DNA of 64,000 nucleotides from Geomicrobium halophilum (GCF_014207655.1 NZ_JACHHJ010000002.1:124001-188000), one strand, 5' to 3'; numbered from the stretch's first letter, positions 26,176 through 35,722 are shown. Translations and numbers: made by a program. Notes: a model not told the origin generated them from the letters alone.

Positions 26176-27546
26176 ATGAACAGGATTTTTTATAAGCTCG
26201 GTGGATCAATCATGATTTTGTTTCTCATCGTATTGCTTCCGTTAGGGTATGTCATGGTTCAAATTTTCACCAATTATAATGAAGTACATTTATACGACGA
26301 AACGGATGAAATGGCTTCCCAATATGCAACCCTCCTTGCTGTGATCGATGATCCTGATATCGAACTCCTTGTCGAATCGATGGATCGGGGGGAGACCGCC
26401 CGAAAGATGGTCATTATTGATCAAAATGGAAATGTTGTCGAAGATTCCGGGATTCGTGGGTTTCATCCCTCTGAGCATGCCGCATTGCAGGGGAAGGCAG
26501 GAAGATTTACCGACCCAAATGATCACCAAGAATATATTTATGCTGGGGAACAAGTGCAGGGCGACGATATTGGAGAGGTCATTATCTTTTCACCTTCGGA
26601 TCTCATGGATCAGTCTGCCATTCAAGTACAGCAGGCGCTGCTTCTATCAGGCGTTGGAGCCCTTCTTCTTGCCTTTGGTTTTACGTTTATTGCCTCCAGA
26701 GAATTTTCAACGCCCCTGCAGGAGATGGAAAGAGCGGCAAACCAAATGGCGAGGGGGGATCTAGATGTGGAAGTGCCTGTGAAAACGAAAGATGAGTTGG
26801 GTTCGCTTTCCCATTCCATGAATGAGTTGGCACGCGAACTAAAAAGGTACCGGGGCAACAGGCAAGCTTTTTTTTCGGACGTGTCTCATGAATTACGGAC
26901 GCCACTGTCTTATGTCCAGGGGTATTGTGATGCACTAAAAAAGGAGCTTTATCAGGATGAAACCGAAAGACAACAGTTTGTCGATATTATTCATGAAGAA
27001 GCCCACCGCATGAATCGACTGATTCATGATTTATTTGAATTATCCCGAATGGAAGAAGAGCGTTTTCCCTTGGACCTTGAGCTCGTTCATATCGGAGACG
27101 TTACCAAACGAGCAACAGCAAAACTGGCCACCGAAGCTAAGAAAAAGAACAATACCATAAAGGTTGATATGGAAGGGAAATTTCCAACGATTGTAGCTGA
27201 TAGTTTCCGGTTGGAACAGATCTTCACAAATTTACTTCAAAACGCGGTGAGTTATACGGAAAACGGGCATGTTTGGATCGAGGGATCTTTGAAAGATGGA
27301 AACATCGAAGTAAAAATTTCGGATACGGGAAGGGGTATCGCTACTGAAGATCTTCCCTATATTTTTGAGCGTTTCTATCGGGCTGAAAAGTCCAGATCAC
27401 GTGATTTTGGGGGGACCGGTTTAGGGCTTGCCATCGTGAAACAATTGACGGAACTCCAATATGGAAGCATTCAGGTGGAAAGTGTTCCCGGAAAAGGGAC
27501 GACATTTACGCTACGTTTTCCAGAAGCAAAGGAGGGCGATGAATGA
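26176..27546 (+). CDS. Membrane sensor histidine kinase
   Basis: 456 residues. First membrane segment about 9-30, extracytoplasmic sensor domain about 31-160 (Cys-poor, acidic, PAS-like size), second membrane segment about 162-182, HAMP about 185-238, HisKA with SHELRTPLSYVQGY, and HATPase_c with LLQNAVSYTENG, DTGRGI and GGTGLGLAIVKQL. It pairs with the response regulator just upstream and overlaps the next gene by 4 bases. The signal is not evident from sequence. Confidence 0.93.
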   Translation: MNRIFYKLGGSIMILFLIVLLPLGYVMVQIFTNYNEVHLYDETDEMASQYATLLAVIDDPDIELLVESMDRGETARKMVIIDQNGNVVEDSGIRGFHPSEHAALQGKAGRFTDPNDHQEYIYAGEQVQGDDIGEVIIFSPSDLMDQSAIQVQQALLLSGVGALLLAFGFTFIASREFSTPLQEMERAANQMARGDLDVEVPVKTKDELGSLSHSMNELARELKRYRGNRQAFFSDVSHELRTPLSYVQGYCDALKKELYQDETERQQFVDIIHEEAHRMNRLIHDLFELSRMEEERFPLDLELVHIGDVTKRATAKLATEAKKKNNTIKVDMEGKFPTIVADSFRLEQIFTNLLQNAVSYTENGHVWIEGSLKDGNIEVKISDTGRGIATEDLPYIFERFYRAEKSRSRDFGGTGLGLAIVKQLTELQYGSIQVESVPGKGTTFTLRFPEAKEGDE

Positions 27547-27758
27547 CTAGAAGGGATTGGTGGATTGCTTCGTTGGTAATCGCCTTCGGCTTGCACTGTT
27601 TGGTGATGTCCGGCATTATATCGGCTTCAGCCGATGTTCCTTCTTATCTCCGGCTCCTTTTCCAAATCTGTTTCTGGATGGGGATCCCATTATTAGTCGG
27701 TGCGATGATTTACATTATCATTTCATTCATAAGCAAACGGAAAGGAAGAAAAACATGA
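27543..27758 (+). CDS. Two-helix membrane protein of the two-component operon
   Basis: 71 residues with two membrane segments (about 7-27 and 38-62) and a basic C-terminal tail KRKGRKT. Its ATGA start overlaps the kinase stop, and its own stop overlaps the start of the next gene, so it is translationally coupled on both sides. Function unknown; it may modulate the kinase. Confidence 0.7.
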   Translation: MTRRDWWIASLVIAFGLHCLVMSGIISASADVPSYLRLLFQICFWMGIPLLVGAMIYIIISFISKRKGRKT

Positions 27759-28663
27759 GATTGTATCTTGCAAGTTTAGCAGCAGTCGGAGTACTCATGA
27801 GTGGGTGTCAAACCGAAGCTCAAGAAGAGGTTGAATTTACGCATATCCATGGCCTTGGCTTCACAGAGGATGGGGAGCAGGCATATATTCCGGCACATGA
27901 TGGATTGCGTGTCTATGAGGATGGGATATGGAAGAATGTGGAGAGTGAAGAAGGGGAGCTTCATGACTTTATGGGCTTCACCATGACCTCCGAAGGATTT
28001 TATAGCAGTGGACATCCAAACATGCAGTCGGATTACGAAAATCCGTTTGGCCTTGTAAAAAGCACGGATGGGGGCGAAACGCTTGATTTGCTCGCACTCG
28101 AAGGGGAGGTTGATTTTCATGTCATGTCGGCCAGTTACAACACAGACGCCATCTATGTTATGAATCCGGAGCCTAATTCGAAAATGGATGACCTGGGGCT
28201 GCATCGAACCCTCGACGAGGGGCAGGAATGGGAACCGCGGGACGTGGACGGGGTAAACGGAAGCGTGATTGCGATTGCCGCTCATCCTGATGAGGAAGAT
28301 AGGGTGGCTCTTAGCACAGAAGAAGGGGTCTTTCAATCTGAGGATGCCGGAGATACCTTCGAACAGGTGTTAAGTGGTGCACCAGCGCCGGCTTTAACCT
28401 ATGCGCACACCGGTGAATTGCTTGTTGCCGAGGGTGTGGAAGAAGAAACAACCCTCAAAGCCATAGACGCCTCCGGCGAAGTAGTTAGAGAGATCCCTGC
28501 CCCATTGATCGAAGAAGACGCCATCAGTTATCTGGCCCAGAACCCACAAGCTGAAAACACTCTTATGGTAACGACCATCGAACGCGATATTTTTTATACC
28601 GAAAATGGTGGAGAAACATGGGAACAACATGCGGAACAGGGCTTTAGCTTAGATGAATCTTAA
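27755..28663 (+). CDS. F510_1955-like BNR-repeat lipoprotein
   Basis: 302 residues. Signal peptide with lipobox VLMSGC, then a beta-propeller-like domain that begins FTHIHGLGFTEDGEQAYIPAHDGLRVY and contains BNR/Asp-box units such as KSTDGGETLDLL, HRTLDEGQEWE, QSEDAGDTFEQV and YTENGGETWEQH. Proteins of this family are often named glycosyl-hydrolase-like, but they typically sit with copper and redox genes and no catalytic site is evident here. It overlaps the preceding gene by ATGA and precedes ccdA by 57 bases. Confidence 0.8.
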   Translation: MRLYLASLAAVGVLMSGCQTEAQEEVEFTHIHGLGFTEDGEQAYIPAHDGLRVYEDGIWKNVESEEGELHDFMGFTMTSEGFYSSGHPNMQSDYENPFGLVKSTDGGETLDLLALEGEVDFHVMSASYNTDAIYVMNPEPNSKMDDLGLHRTLDEGQEWEPRDVDGVNGSVIAIAAHPDEEDRVALSTEEGVFQSEDAGDTFEQVLSGAPAPALTYAHTGELLVAEGVEEETTLKAIDASGEVVREIPAPLIEEDAISYLAQNPQAENTLMVTTIERDIFYTENGGETWEQHAEQGFSLDES

Positions 28664-28720
28664 TCATATAAAACGTAAGTCGTTGATCATACATCAAATG
28701 TTGGAGGAGGGTCTCGTTAT

Positions 28721-29440
28721 ATGGATGATGTGTCGCTCGGCCTTGCTTTTGCGGCAGGCCTCATATCTTTCTTTTCCCCTTGTATTTTCCCGTTGCTTCC
28801 GGCTTATTTGGCTCAACTGACCGGCACTGACGTTTCATCGGGAGCCATCAATGCGGAGCGGCGGCTGATTTTCACCCGCAGCATCGGATTTATTCTTGGT
28901 TTTACGATTATTTTCTTGCTGCTTGGATTATCCTCAACCCTTATCGGGTCATGGTTTAATCAGTACAGTACAGCCATTATGCAAATGGGCGGGATCATCA
29001 TTATTTTATTTGGGCTACAAATGAGTGGGCTTATTTCCATTCGTGCCTTACTGACCGAGAAAAAAGTAGCCAAAACCCCTAAAAAGGCTTCGAGCTTTTC
29101 CGGTTCGGTGCTGTTTGGTCTGGTATTTGCAGCTGGTTGGACCCCTTGCATTGGCATCACCCTCGGTTCCATTCTCACGCTTGCGGGAGCATCCGGAAGC
29201 ATGCTCACCGGGTCAACCATGCTATTTGTTTATTCCATGGGGCTAGGGGTGCCATTCATAGCAGTTTCGCTCCTTTATGCGCAATCTTTCCAGAAGCTTA
29301 ACGCCATCAATCGTTTTTTACCGGCCATTCAAAAGGGGGGAGGGGTCGTTATGATTATCCTGGGCATCCTTCTTCTCACAGGTTATTTCGAGACGATCGC
29401 AATGTATTTAGGGCAGTATGTCCCGTCCTGGATGATATAA
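28721..29440 (+). CDS. ccdA: CcdA-type thiol:disulfide transmembrane electron carrier
   Basis: 239 residues with six membrane segments. Conserved Cys in SFFSPCIFPLLPAYLAQLTG and in GWTPCIGITLGSIL are the redox pair that carries reducing electrons across the membrane to extracytoplasmic thioredoxins (ResA-like), needed for cytochrome c maturation. AGGAGGG precedes the ATG. It leads into resB, resC and two TlpA/ResA-like genes. Confidence 0.93.
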   Translation: MDDVSLGLAFAAGLISFFSPCIFPLLPAYLAQLTGTDVSSGAINAERRLIFTRSIGFILGFTIIFLLLGLSSTLIGSWFNQYSTAIMQMGGIIIILFGLQMSGLISIRALLTEKKVAKTPKKASSFSGSVLFGLVFAAGWTPCIGITLGSILTLAGASGSMLTGSTMLFVYSMGLGVPFIAVSLLYAQSFQKLNAINRFLPAIQKGGGVVMIILGILLLTGYFETIAMYLGQYVPSWMI

Positions 29441-29508
29441 ATGGTTGTGGTTATGAGAAATTCTTTCAAAAAACTGATCATCTATGAAACTAGACTTATG
29501 GGGGGCTC

Positions 29509-31155
29509 ATGATGAATAAAAATTGCGAGTGTGGACGAGTCAACCCTTACGGCACAGAAGTATGTGGATCATGTGGCAAACCACTGGCAGACCCTGATTC
29601 GAACCGATTGCTCAACATGCGTTACGAGGGTGCCGCACGTCGTTCCCAAATATATAGCACATCCATTATCGATAAAATCTGGAATTTCTTTTCGTCTGTA
29701 AAAGTAGGGATAGGCATTATAATTGTAACAATAATTGCCTCTTCCCTCGGAACCATTTTTCCGCAAGAGATGTTTATGCCGCCCGGCGAAACGCCGGAAG
29801 TGTATTATGAAGAGGAGTACGGAGGATTAGGCCAAGTTTATTATGCTTTAGGGTTGCACAATATGTATGGATCCTGGTGGTATATGTTGTTGATTGCTGC
29901 GCTGGGCACATCGATCATCATTGCTAGTATCGATCGTTTTTTTCCATTATATAAAGCTTTGAAATCGCAGCGTGTAACCAGACACAAAAGTTTTATGAAA
30001 CGTCAGCGTATTTTTGGGACCAGCCGGGTGGAAGATGTCGACCACACGTTTCAAGCAGCTCAAGATATATTGAAAAAGAAACGCTATAACATCCGGGAAG
30101 AAAACGGCCATATACTGGCGGAGAAAAACCGTTGGGCACGGTGGGGGCCTTATGTGAATCACATCGGGTTGATTATATTTTTAATCGGGGCATCGCTTCG
30201 GTTTTTCCCTGGCATGTATGTAGATGAAAATATGTGGGTTCGTGAAGGTGAGACCGAAGTGGTCCCTGGCACATCCGGTGATTATTACGTTGAGAATCAG
30301 GGATTCACATACGAAGAGTTCGATGAAGATGATGAAATTTTTGCGGATGGCATGGAAGCAAGTGCCGCCCTTCAGTTTGAAGAAACATTTCGAACAGACG
30401 CAGTATTATATAGACCAGAAGGCCCTCTGGGGGTCGATCAAGAGCTCGAAGAAGTCGATCGGCATCCGATCGAAGTCAACGATGCCTTCCACTTCGATGA
30501 TTACACGCTTTATCAAGTGGACTATAAATTGGATGAGTTAAAAGAACTGAGTTTTGAAGTTGAGGATACAGAAACCGATGAGGTGGTGGGCTCCTTTACC
30601 GTAGATTTAAATGACCCGGATGATACGTATGCCCTTGATAATGGGGAGGATGTTCGCATTAATAGCTACTTCCCGAATTTCTATATGAATGATGAGAACA
30701 TGCCAACAACGGAAAATGATGTCCCGGATAATCCGGCATTCATTTTTGAAATGGCGAACCCGGATACAGAAGCATTAGACCATACTTTTCTCGGTATTCA
30801 AGCGAATTACAATGTGAGCCCTGATCAAGAAGAGAATCGCTACGAGTTTTCGTTAGATGGTTTTGATACCAATGATTTAACAGGTCTTACCGTTCGAAAA
30901 GATAACACCATTCCCTATCTTAGTGTTGGAGGGGCCATTTTCCTTATCGGTCTTGTACAAGGATCTTATTGGCCGCATCGTCGCATTTGGTTGCAACGAA
31001 AAGACGGAGAGGTTTGGCTCGCTGCTCATACGAATAAACACTGGGCACCCCTGAAAAAAGACATCGATGCGATCACGAAAGAGACAGGTATTACGGCGCC
31101 TCGGGATCAAATCGATGATGAATATGAGAAGGGAGAGGACAAGGACAATAGCTAA
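29509..31155 (+). CDS. resB: ResB cytochrome c biogenesis protein
   Basis: 548 residues. A short N-terminal zinc-ribbon-like piece (CECGRVNPYGTEVCGSCGKPL), common in Bacillus ResB, is followed by membrane segments at about 65-85 and 125-145, a third near 225, a large extracytoplasmic domain (about 240-470), and a last segment near 475-495 (YLSVGGAIFLIGLVQGSYWPHRRIWL). With ResC it forms the system II heme lyase. A strong GGGGGG-containing site precedes ATG 29509/29512. The extracytoplasmic part is notably acidic. Confidence 0.93.
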   Translation: MMNKNCECGRVNPYGTEVCGSCGKPLADPDSNRLLNMRYEGAARRSQIYSTSIIDKIWNFFSSVKVGIGIIIVTIIASSLGTIFPQEMFMPPGETPEVYYEEEYGGLGQVYYALGLHNMYGSWWYMLLIAALGTSIIIASIDRFFPLYKALKSQRVTRHKSFMKRQRIFGTSRVEDVDHTFQAAQDILKKKRYNIREENGHILAEKNRWARWGPYVNHIGLIIFLIGASLRFFPGMYVDENMWVREGETEVVPGTSGDYYVENQGFTYEEFDEDDEIFADGMEASAALQFEETFRTDAVLYRPEGPLGVDQELEEVDRHPIEVNDAFHFDDYTLYQVDYKLDELKELSFEVEDTETDEVVGSFTVDLNDPDDTYALDNGEDVRINSYFPNFYMNDENMPTTENDVPDNPAFIFEMANPDTEALDHTFLGIQANYNVSPDQEENRYEFSLDGFDTNDLTGLTVRKDNTIPYLSVGGAIFLIGLVQGSYWPHRRIWLQRKDGEVWLAAHTNKHWAPLKKDIDAITKETGITAPRDQIDDEYEKGEDKDNS

Positions 31156-31193
31156 GGTTCACTCTTTAATGAGAGGATAGGAGGAAAATCAAG

Positions 31194-32384
31194 ATGAGTT
31201 TGAGCATGATCCTACTCACGATCGCATTCTTTTTCTATTTAGTTGCGACGGTTTTATACGCGGTGTCTGTGACAGGGCGAAAATGGAGGAATAAAGAAGG
31301 CCGGGTAACGGGAAATAACTGGGGTCTTTTCGGGTATATAACAGCCATTGGTGGCCTCGTTTTTGCCTTAGGGTATTTCGTGACCAGATGGATCACGGTC
31401 GGGTTTGCCCCGGTTAGTAATATGTTCGAGTATCTTACATTTTTTGGTATTACGTTAAGCCTCGCTTTTGTGATCATCTATGGCATATATAGAAGTAACG
31501 TCCTTGGTGTCATTACATTGCCTGTTGTGATGCTCATGATTGGGTATGCCACAGTATTTGTAACTGATTATCAACCACTACAACCGGCTTTACAAACCTA
31601 TTGGCTTGAGATTCACGTGTTAACAACAGGGTTGGCTCAGGGAATTCTTGCCGTTAGTTTTGGGGCCGGGGTCATTTACCTTCTACGGACAATCGATTTA
31701 AAAGGAAAAAAAATGACCAAAAGGACGTTTGGCGTCGAGTTTATTATGTACACCTTTATGACTCTTTTCGCCTTCATCGTTTTGACCAACGCGTTTAACG
31801 CATTCGGTTATGAAGCTCAATTTGCTTATGTCAATGAATTTGAAGAACCAGCCGAAATCATTTATGATCTTCCCCCGATATTTGGCCCGAACGAGGGAGA
31901 GTTGCTCTCTTCAGATCGTATGGAGCCTTGGTTCGAAATGCCCGATTGGATTGATAGTGATTCCTTGAACACAACAGCATGGGCTTTTGGTTCTGGTCTC
32001 GTTTTATTTGGGGCGGTTCGTTTAATCACGAGGAGACGTATAGGGACTCTTTTACAACCATTCGTGAAAAGGGTCAATCCGGACTTAATGGATGAAATAA
32101 GCTATCGTGCCATAGCGATTGGGTTCCCACTTTTTGCATTAGGAGGGCTTGTTTTTGCCATGATCTGGGCTCAAATTGCTTGGACAAGGTTTTGGGGGTG
32201 GGACCCGAAAGAAGTGTGGGCACTAATTACTTTCCTCTTCTATGCCGCTTACCTGCACTTACGGTTGAACCGCAGTTGGCAAGGGGAACCTTCTGCTTGG
32301 TTGGCTGTGGTCGGTTTCGCGATTATCATGATTAATTTAATATTCGTCAACCTTGTTATTGCAGGTCTTCACTCTTATGCTTAG
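31194..32384 (+). CDS. resC: ResC/CcsA cytochrome c synthase subunit
   Basis: 396 residues with eight to nine membrane segments. The Trp-rich heme-handling motif WGWDPKEVWALITFLFYAAYLH is present near residue 330, with flanking His residues (WLEIHVLTTGLAQG; AGLHSYA) that serve as heme ligands in the family. It forms the CcsBA-type complex with ResB to attach heme to apocytochrome c. AGGAGG lies upstream of the ATG. Confidence 0.93.
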   Translation: MSLSMILLTIAFFFYLVATVLYAVSVTGRKWRNKEGRVTGNNWGLFGYITAIGGLVFALGYFVTRWITVGFAPVSNMFEYLTFFGITLSLAFVIIYGIYRSNVLGVITLPVVMLMIGYATVFVTDYQPLQPALQTYWLEIHVLTTGLAQGILAVSFGAGVIYLLRTIDLKGKKMTKRTFGVEFIMYTFMTLFAFIVLTNAFNAFGYEAQFAYVNEFEEPAEIIYDLPPIFGPNEGELLSSDRMEPWFEMPDWIDSDSLNTTAWAFGSGLVLFGAVRLITRRRIGTLLQPFVKRVNPDLMDEISYRAIAIGFPLFALGGLVFAMIWAQIAWTRFWGWDPKEVWALITFLFYAAYLHLRLNRSWQGEPSAWLAVVGFAIIMINLIFVNLVIAGLHSYA

Positions 32385-32482
32385 AATCAAAAGCATCTTT
32401 GACAAGGTGCTGAGAGAACACACACGTCTGGGAAATGCCGAAAAGCGCCATCAATGGCAATCTATCAATAGTGAGGTGGACT

Positions 32483-33037
32483 ATGGATAAAGAGGAAAGG
32501 GCTAAACGTAAACGACGGCGTCTATGGATGCGTACGGCTGTGTTAATGACGCTGGCTGTCGTTGTTTCTTACGTGTTTTACACCAATTTTGTTCACACGG
32601 AGGAGGCGGTTTCTGAAGGAGATCAAGCCCCTAATTTCACGCTGATGAATATGGATGGTGAAAGGGTAGAACTTGCCGATTATGAAGGGCAAGGCGTATT
32701 TCTTAACTTTTGGGGCACCTATTGCCCACCATGTGAAGAAGAAATGCCTTATATGGAAGATCAACATCAGGCGTATTTGGATGATGATGTTGAAATTCTT
32801 GCCGTAAATGTGGGGGAATCCGAGTTGACCATTGATCGATTTGTTGATCGTCTTCAGTTAACTTTCCCTATCCTCATGGATGAAAATAGCGATGTGATGG
32901 ATTATTATGGTGTCGGGCAACTCCCGGCGACCTATATGATTGATGAAAACGGGGAGGTTGTTCACATTCGCGTAGGTGGCATGAGTGAAGAACACGTCCA
33001 AGATTTTATGCAAATGGTCGACCCTACAGCTTCTTAA
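32483..33037 (+). CDS. ResA-like membrane-anchored thioredoxin (first copy)
   Basis: 184 residues. Basic N-terminus, one membrane anchor (about 15-35), and an AhpC/TSA-thioredoxin domain starting at GDQAPNFTLMNMDGE with the redox box FWGTYCPPCEEEMPY, and a cis-Pro loop GQLPATYMID. It reduces the CxxCH disulfide of apocytochrome c, recharged by CcdA. B. subtilis ResA has CEPC; here it is CPPC. ATG 32483 has GTGAGG upstream. The next gene is a second, diverged copy. Confidence 0.88.
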   Translation: MDKEERAKRKRRRLWMRTAVLMTLAVVVSYVFYTNFVHTEEAVSEGDQAPNFTLMNMDGERVELADYEGQGVFLNFWGTYCPPCEEEMPYMEDQHQAYLDDDVEILAVNVGESELTIDRFVDRLQLTFPILMDENSDVMDYYGVGQLPATYMIDENGEVVHIRVGGMSEEHVQDFMQMVDPTAS

Positions 33038-33157
33038 CAACGGTCGTAATCGATTAAAAAGCTAATCCTGACAGCGTAGAGTTATTTCAATGGTTAGATG
33101 ACCCGGAAGGTTGAAAAATGCTTTCTCTTTAGAAAACGGGTCGACGGGGGAATACGA

Positions 33158-33679
33158 ATGGTTCGAAAAGTAAGCAGTATAGGAGCTCTTGTGATTGCAA
33201 CGTTGGTGATGGGAGCAATCATCTATAATTCTGTTTCTTCTCCACCGATGGGTGTCAACCAGGGAGAAAAAGCCCCAGATATGGAGTTGCCGCAAGCCGA
33301 AGGAGAGAGCATGAGTTTAAACGATGTACGTGGCACGTTTGTCATTATGAATTTTTGGGCTTCTTGGTGTGAACCCTGCATCCGAGAATTTCCTTTGCTT
33401 GATCAAGTCCATCAGGAATTTAGTGATGAAGAGGTTAATGTGCTAGCGGTCAATATGTCATCGTTTGAACGAACGATGGATGACGCAATGGGATTTTTAG
33501 ATGATCAATCAGTTACCATGCCTGTCCTCTTCGACACGGGTGGGGAAATGGCTGATGCGTATCAAGTCGCTGGTCTTCCAACCACGTACTTGATTAATGA
33601 AGAAGGCATTATCGTTGATATCATTATGGGAGAAGTGACCGAAGAAATGCTCATGGAGAGACTCCAACCTTTCTTATGA
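33158..33679 (+). CDS. TlpA/ResA-like membrane-anchored thioredoxin (second copy)
   Basis: 173 residues. N-terminal anchor (about 7-25), GEKAPDMELPQAEGE start of the domain, redox box FWASWCEPCIREFPL and cis-Pro loop GLPTTYLIN. Its CEPC box matches classical ResA more closely than the first copy. Having two paralogues suggests split substrates, such as apocytochrome c and a copper-site protein (CuA/Sco-type role); this is inference. GACGGGGGA precedes ATG 33158. Confidence 0.88.
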   Translation: MVRKVSSIGALVIATLVMGAIIYNSVSSPPMGVNQGEKAPDMELPQAEGESMSLNDVRGTFVIMNFWASWCEPCIREFPLLDQVHQEFSDEEVNVLAVNMSSFERTMDDAMGFLDDQSVTMPVLFDTGGEMADAYQVAGLPTTYLINEEGIIVDIIMGEVTEEMLMERLQPFL

Positions 33680-33896
33680 CTAGCAATAGATTTCGATTAA
33701 AAGTCCATCTTGTAAGACATACATTTCCTTAAAAATTGTTCAGTACAAATAAAGTTATTTCTTTTTATCAGCGAGAAGCCGTATTTTTCAATGGAATAAT
33801 GCGGCTCGCTCAAAAAATAGTTGTTTGCTTTTGATTAAATCCTAAATATCGCAATCTAAATTAGTGACAATAAAGATGTTTCTAAAAATGCCTTAT

Positions 33897-34008
33897 TCCG
33901 CAATCGCGCTTATCTTCTTGAACAGTCATTCTCGCTTCGTTCGTATTATGAGTTTAACCAGTCATTTCTGGTTGAACTCATAATACAAAGGGCGTAATTG
34001 CGGAACAT
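33897..34008. repeat. Nested inverted repeat / compound hairpin
   Basis: A 19-bp inverted repeat (33943-33961 with 33968-33986, one G-T pair) lies inside an outer, imperfect pair TTCCGCAATCGCGCTT / GGGCGTAATTGCGGAA. It probably ends the cytochrome maturation operon, but it lacks a T-run and its size and nesting are more like a small mobile or repetitive intergenic element. Confidence 0.5.
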
Positions 34009-34010
34009 TC

Positions 34011-34049
34011 CCTAAAAAATACCCTTTGGAATCATCTTATCCAAAGGGT
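34011..34049 (-). terminator. Terminator of the cytochrome-b5-like gene (minus strand)
   Basis: A perfect 10-bp stem ACCCTTTGGA / TCCAAAGGGT (34021-34030 and 34040-34049), followed on the minus strand by ATTTTTTAG. Confidence 0.85.
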
Positions 34050-34071
34050 TAAACTTCGCAACTAATTCTTA

Positions 34072-34407
34072 TTATTCTTCAAGTGTGCCAACAGTTGGTA
34101 AGTCTTCTAATACATCAGTCCCATGTGGAGCTTCTTCAATTTCTTCTGTGTGGTCACCACCAGCCTCTAATCCACCAGCGGGGGCGTGTTCTCCACCTTC
34201 CCATTCTGCAACATCTGTAACGTCGTAAACGACTCCATCAACCGCTACATAGGCATCGTTTCCATCTTGCCCATCATATTCTCCAAGTTCTTCCAATGTA
34301 AACTCTTGATCTCCTTCAGCTTCATCTCCTTCATCCGTTGCTTCTTCTCCGCCGCAAGCAGCAAGTAGCATGACTGAGCTGCCAAGAATCATGAATAATT
34401 TATTCAC
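34072..34407 (-). CDS. Lipoprotein with cytochrome-b5-like heme-binding domain
   Basis: 111 residues. Signal peptide with lipobox LLAAC (Cys about 18), an acidic linker, then FTLEELGEYDGQDGNDAYVAVDG and VYDVTDVAEWEGGEHAPAG ... APHGTDVLEDLP. This matches the short Firmicutes cytochrome-b5-like domain, with candidate axial His in GGEHAP and APHG. It would be a heme protein tethered outside the membrane; its redox partner is unknown. It has its own terminator and is transcribed away from the cytochrome maturation genes. Confidence 0.8.
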   Translation of the reverse strand: MNKLFMILGSSVMLLAACGGEEATDEGDEAEGDQEFTLEELGEYDGQDGNDAYVAVDGVVYDVTDVAEWEGGEHAPAGGLEAGGDHTEEIEEAPHGTDVLEDLPTVGTLEE

Positions 34408-34674
34408 AGAATACCTACTCCTTAAGTTAAATAGATACTAATGGTTTCTCCATACACATAATATAACATTTCGAATTTGGTCCTAAATAGACATTTCATA
34501 GATTTGTCAGCTTTAATTCAAATGGGATTTTATATTTATAAGTGATAGACATAAGAAACTGTATCTCTCCCTAATAGTTTGAATAAGCACTGATAGGTTA
34601 CAATGTAATAAAAAGGATTATTCAACAATCGTTGTTATGAGTACATCATAGCAACAGCTAATTTTTGTGAGGAA

Positions 34675-35448
34675 TTATTGCATGGTTTTGGTTCCGATGA
34701 TGTGGTCTTGCCAATAATCACTGGTGATGTCTGCCTGAACAACGCCTTCACTCCCTGCGTGAATCATTTGGTTATCCCCGATATATATGCCACTGTGTGA
34801 AGCTCCTGTCGTATCATACGTTCCCTCGAAAAACACAACATCCCCAATGCTCATAGACGTTACGTGTTCCCCATCGTTCTCCCACATCTCTGCATGAGTT
34901 CGAGAGACATCGATGCCATTTTGATCAAACACATAATTGATAAAGCCGCTGCTATCAAATCCATCAGGCGTTGTGCCGCCCCATTGATAAGGCGTTCCCA
35001 GTACACTCTCAGCTGTTGCAGCAATATCTGAATCTGAAGAAGCAGGATCTTGGTTTTCTGAATCTTCATTTGACGGATCACCATTACTTGAAGTGTCTGG
35101 TTCTAATGCCTGATATGTATTTGGGCCGGCTATTCCATCTACAACAAGGCCTTGATCGCTTTGATACTCTTTAACAGCATTTTCTGTTTCAGAACCAAAC
35201 GTTCCATCGACTTGAACAGCGTACCCTTGATTACTTAACTCAGACTGTAATTGCTCCACTTCACTACCTTGGTCATCTCTTAGGAGATAGTTTTGTGAAG
35301 CGCCCATGTTTTCCTCTGTGTAATAATCTTGTTCGCTATGATCATCCTCGTCTGGCTCAGCGTATGCGGAGACACTTTCACTCCACATCGGTGCAAACAT
35401 AACAACTGTCACGAGTGATGAAGATAAAAATAGTTTTCTCATGTTCAT
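34675..35448 (-). CDS. NlpC/P60-family protein with peptidoglycan-binding domain and Ser in place of the catalytic Cys
   Basis: 257 residues. Signal peptide (residues 1-30), a PG_binding_1 domain at about 55-115 (GSEVEQLQSELSNQGY, VDGIAGPNTYQAL), an Asn/Ser-rich linker, and an NlpC/P60 domain from about 140. The family box DCSG is here GFDSSGFINYVF, so Ser166 stands where the nucleophile Cys is expected. His218 in SHSGIYIG and a later HAG are kept. It is either a pseudo-enzyme that only binds wall, or a variant hydrolase. GGGAGG lies 8 bases before the ATG. Confidence 0.88.
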   Translation of the reverse strand: MNMRKLFLSSSLVTVVMFAPMWSESVSAYAEPDEDDHSEQDYYTEENMGASQNYLLRDDQGSEVEQLQSELSNQGYAVQVDGTFGSETENAVKEYQSDQGLVVDGIAGPNTYQALEPDTSSNGDPSNEDSENQDPASSDSDIAATAESVLGTPYQWGGTTPDGFDSSGFINYVFDQNGIDVSRTHAEMWENDGEHVTSMSIGDVVFFEGTYDTTGASHSGIYIGDNQMIHAGSEGVVQADITSDYWQDHIIGTKTMQ

Positions 35449-35722
35449 TTAAAATTCCTCCCTATTTTTGTATTCCTAAATTAAAATAACAAGAAAATAT
35501 GGAGAAACTATGAGTATACTATTACTGTATGATTACAATTTAGTATCACCCTTCATAATATTTTCAGTAGATATAGCGCCATCATCCCGATCACGCGCGT
35601 AAAGTTTTTGGAATATCCATAAACTGAGCCCTTGCTGCTTCTCTATGAAAGTAGTTGATCACCCTAGATTAAAGGAAGATTTTAAAAAGACCTTGACAGG
35701 ATCAATGTGTTTCTCTAATCTT

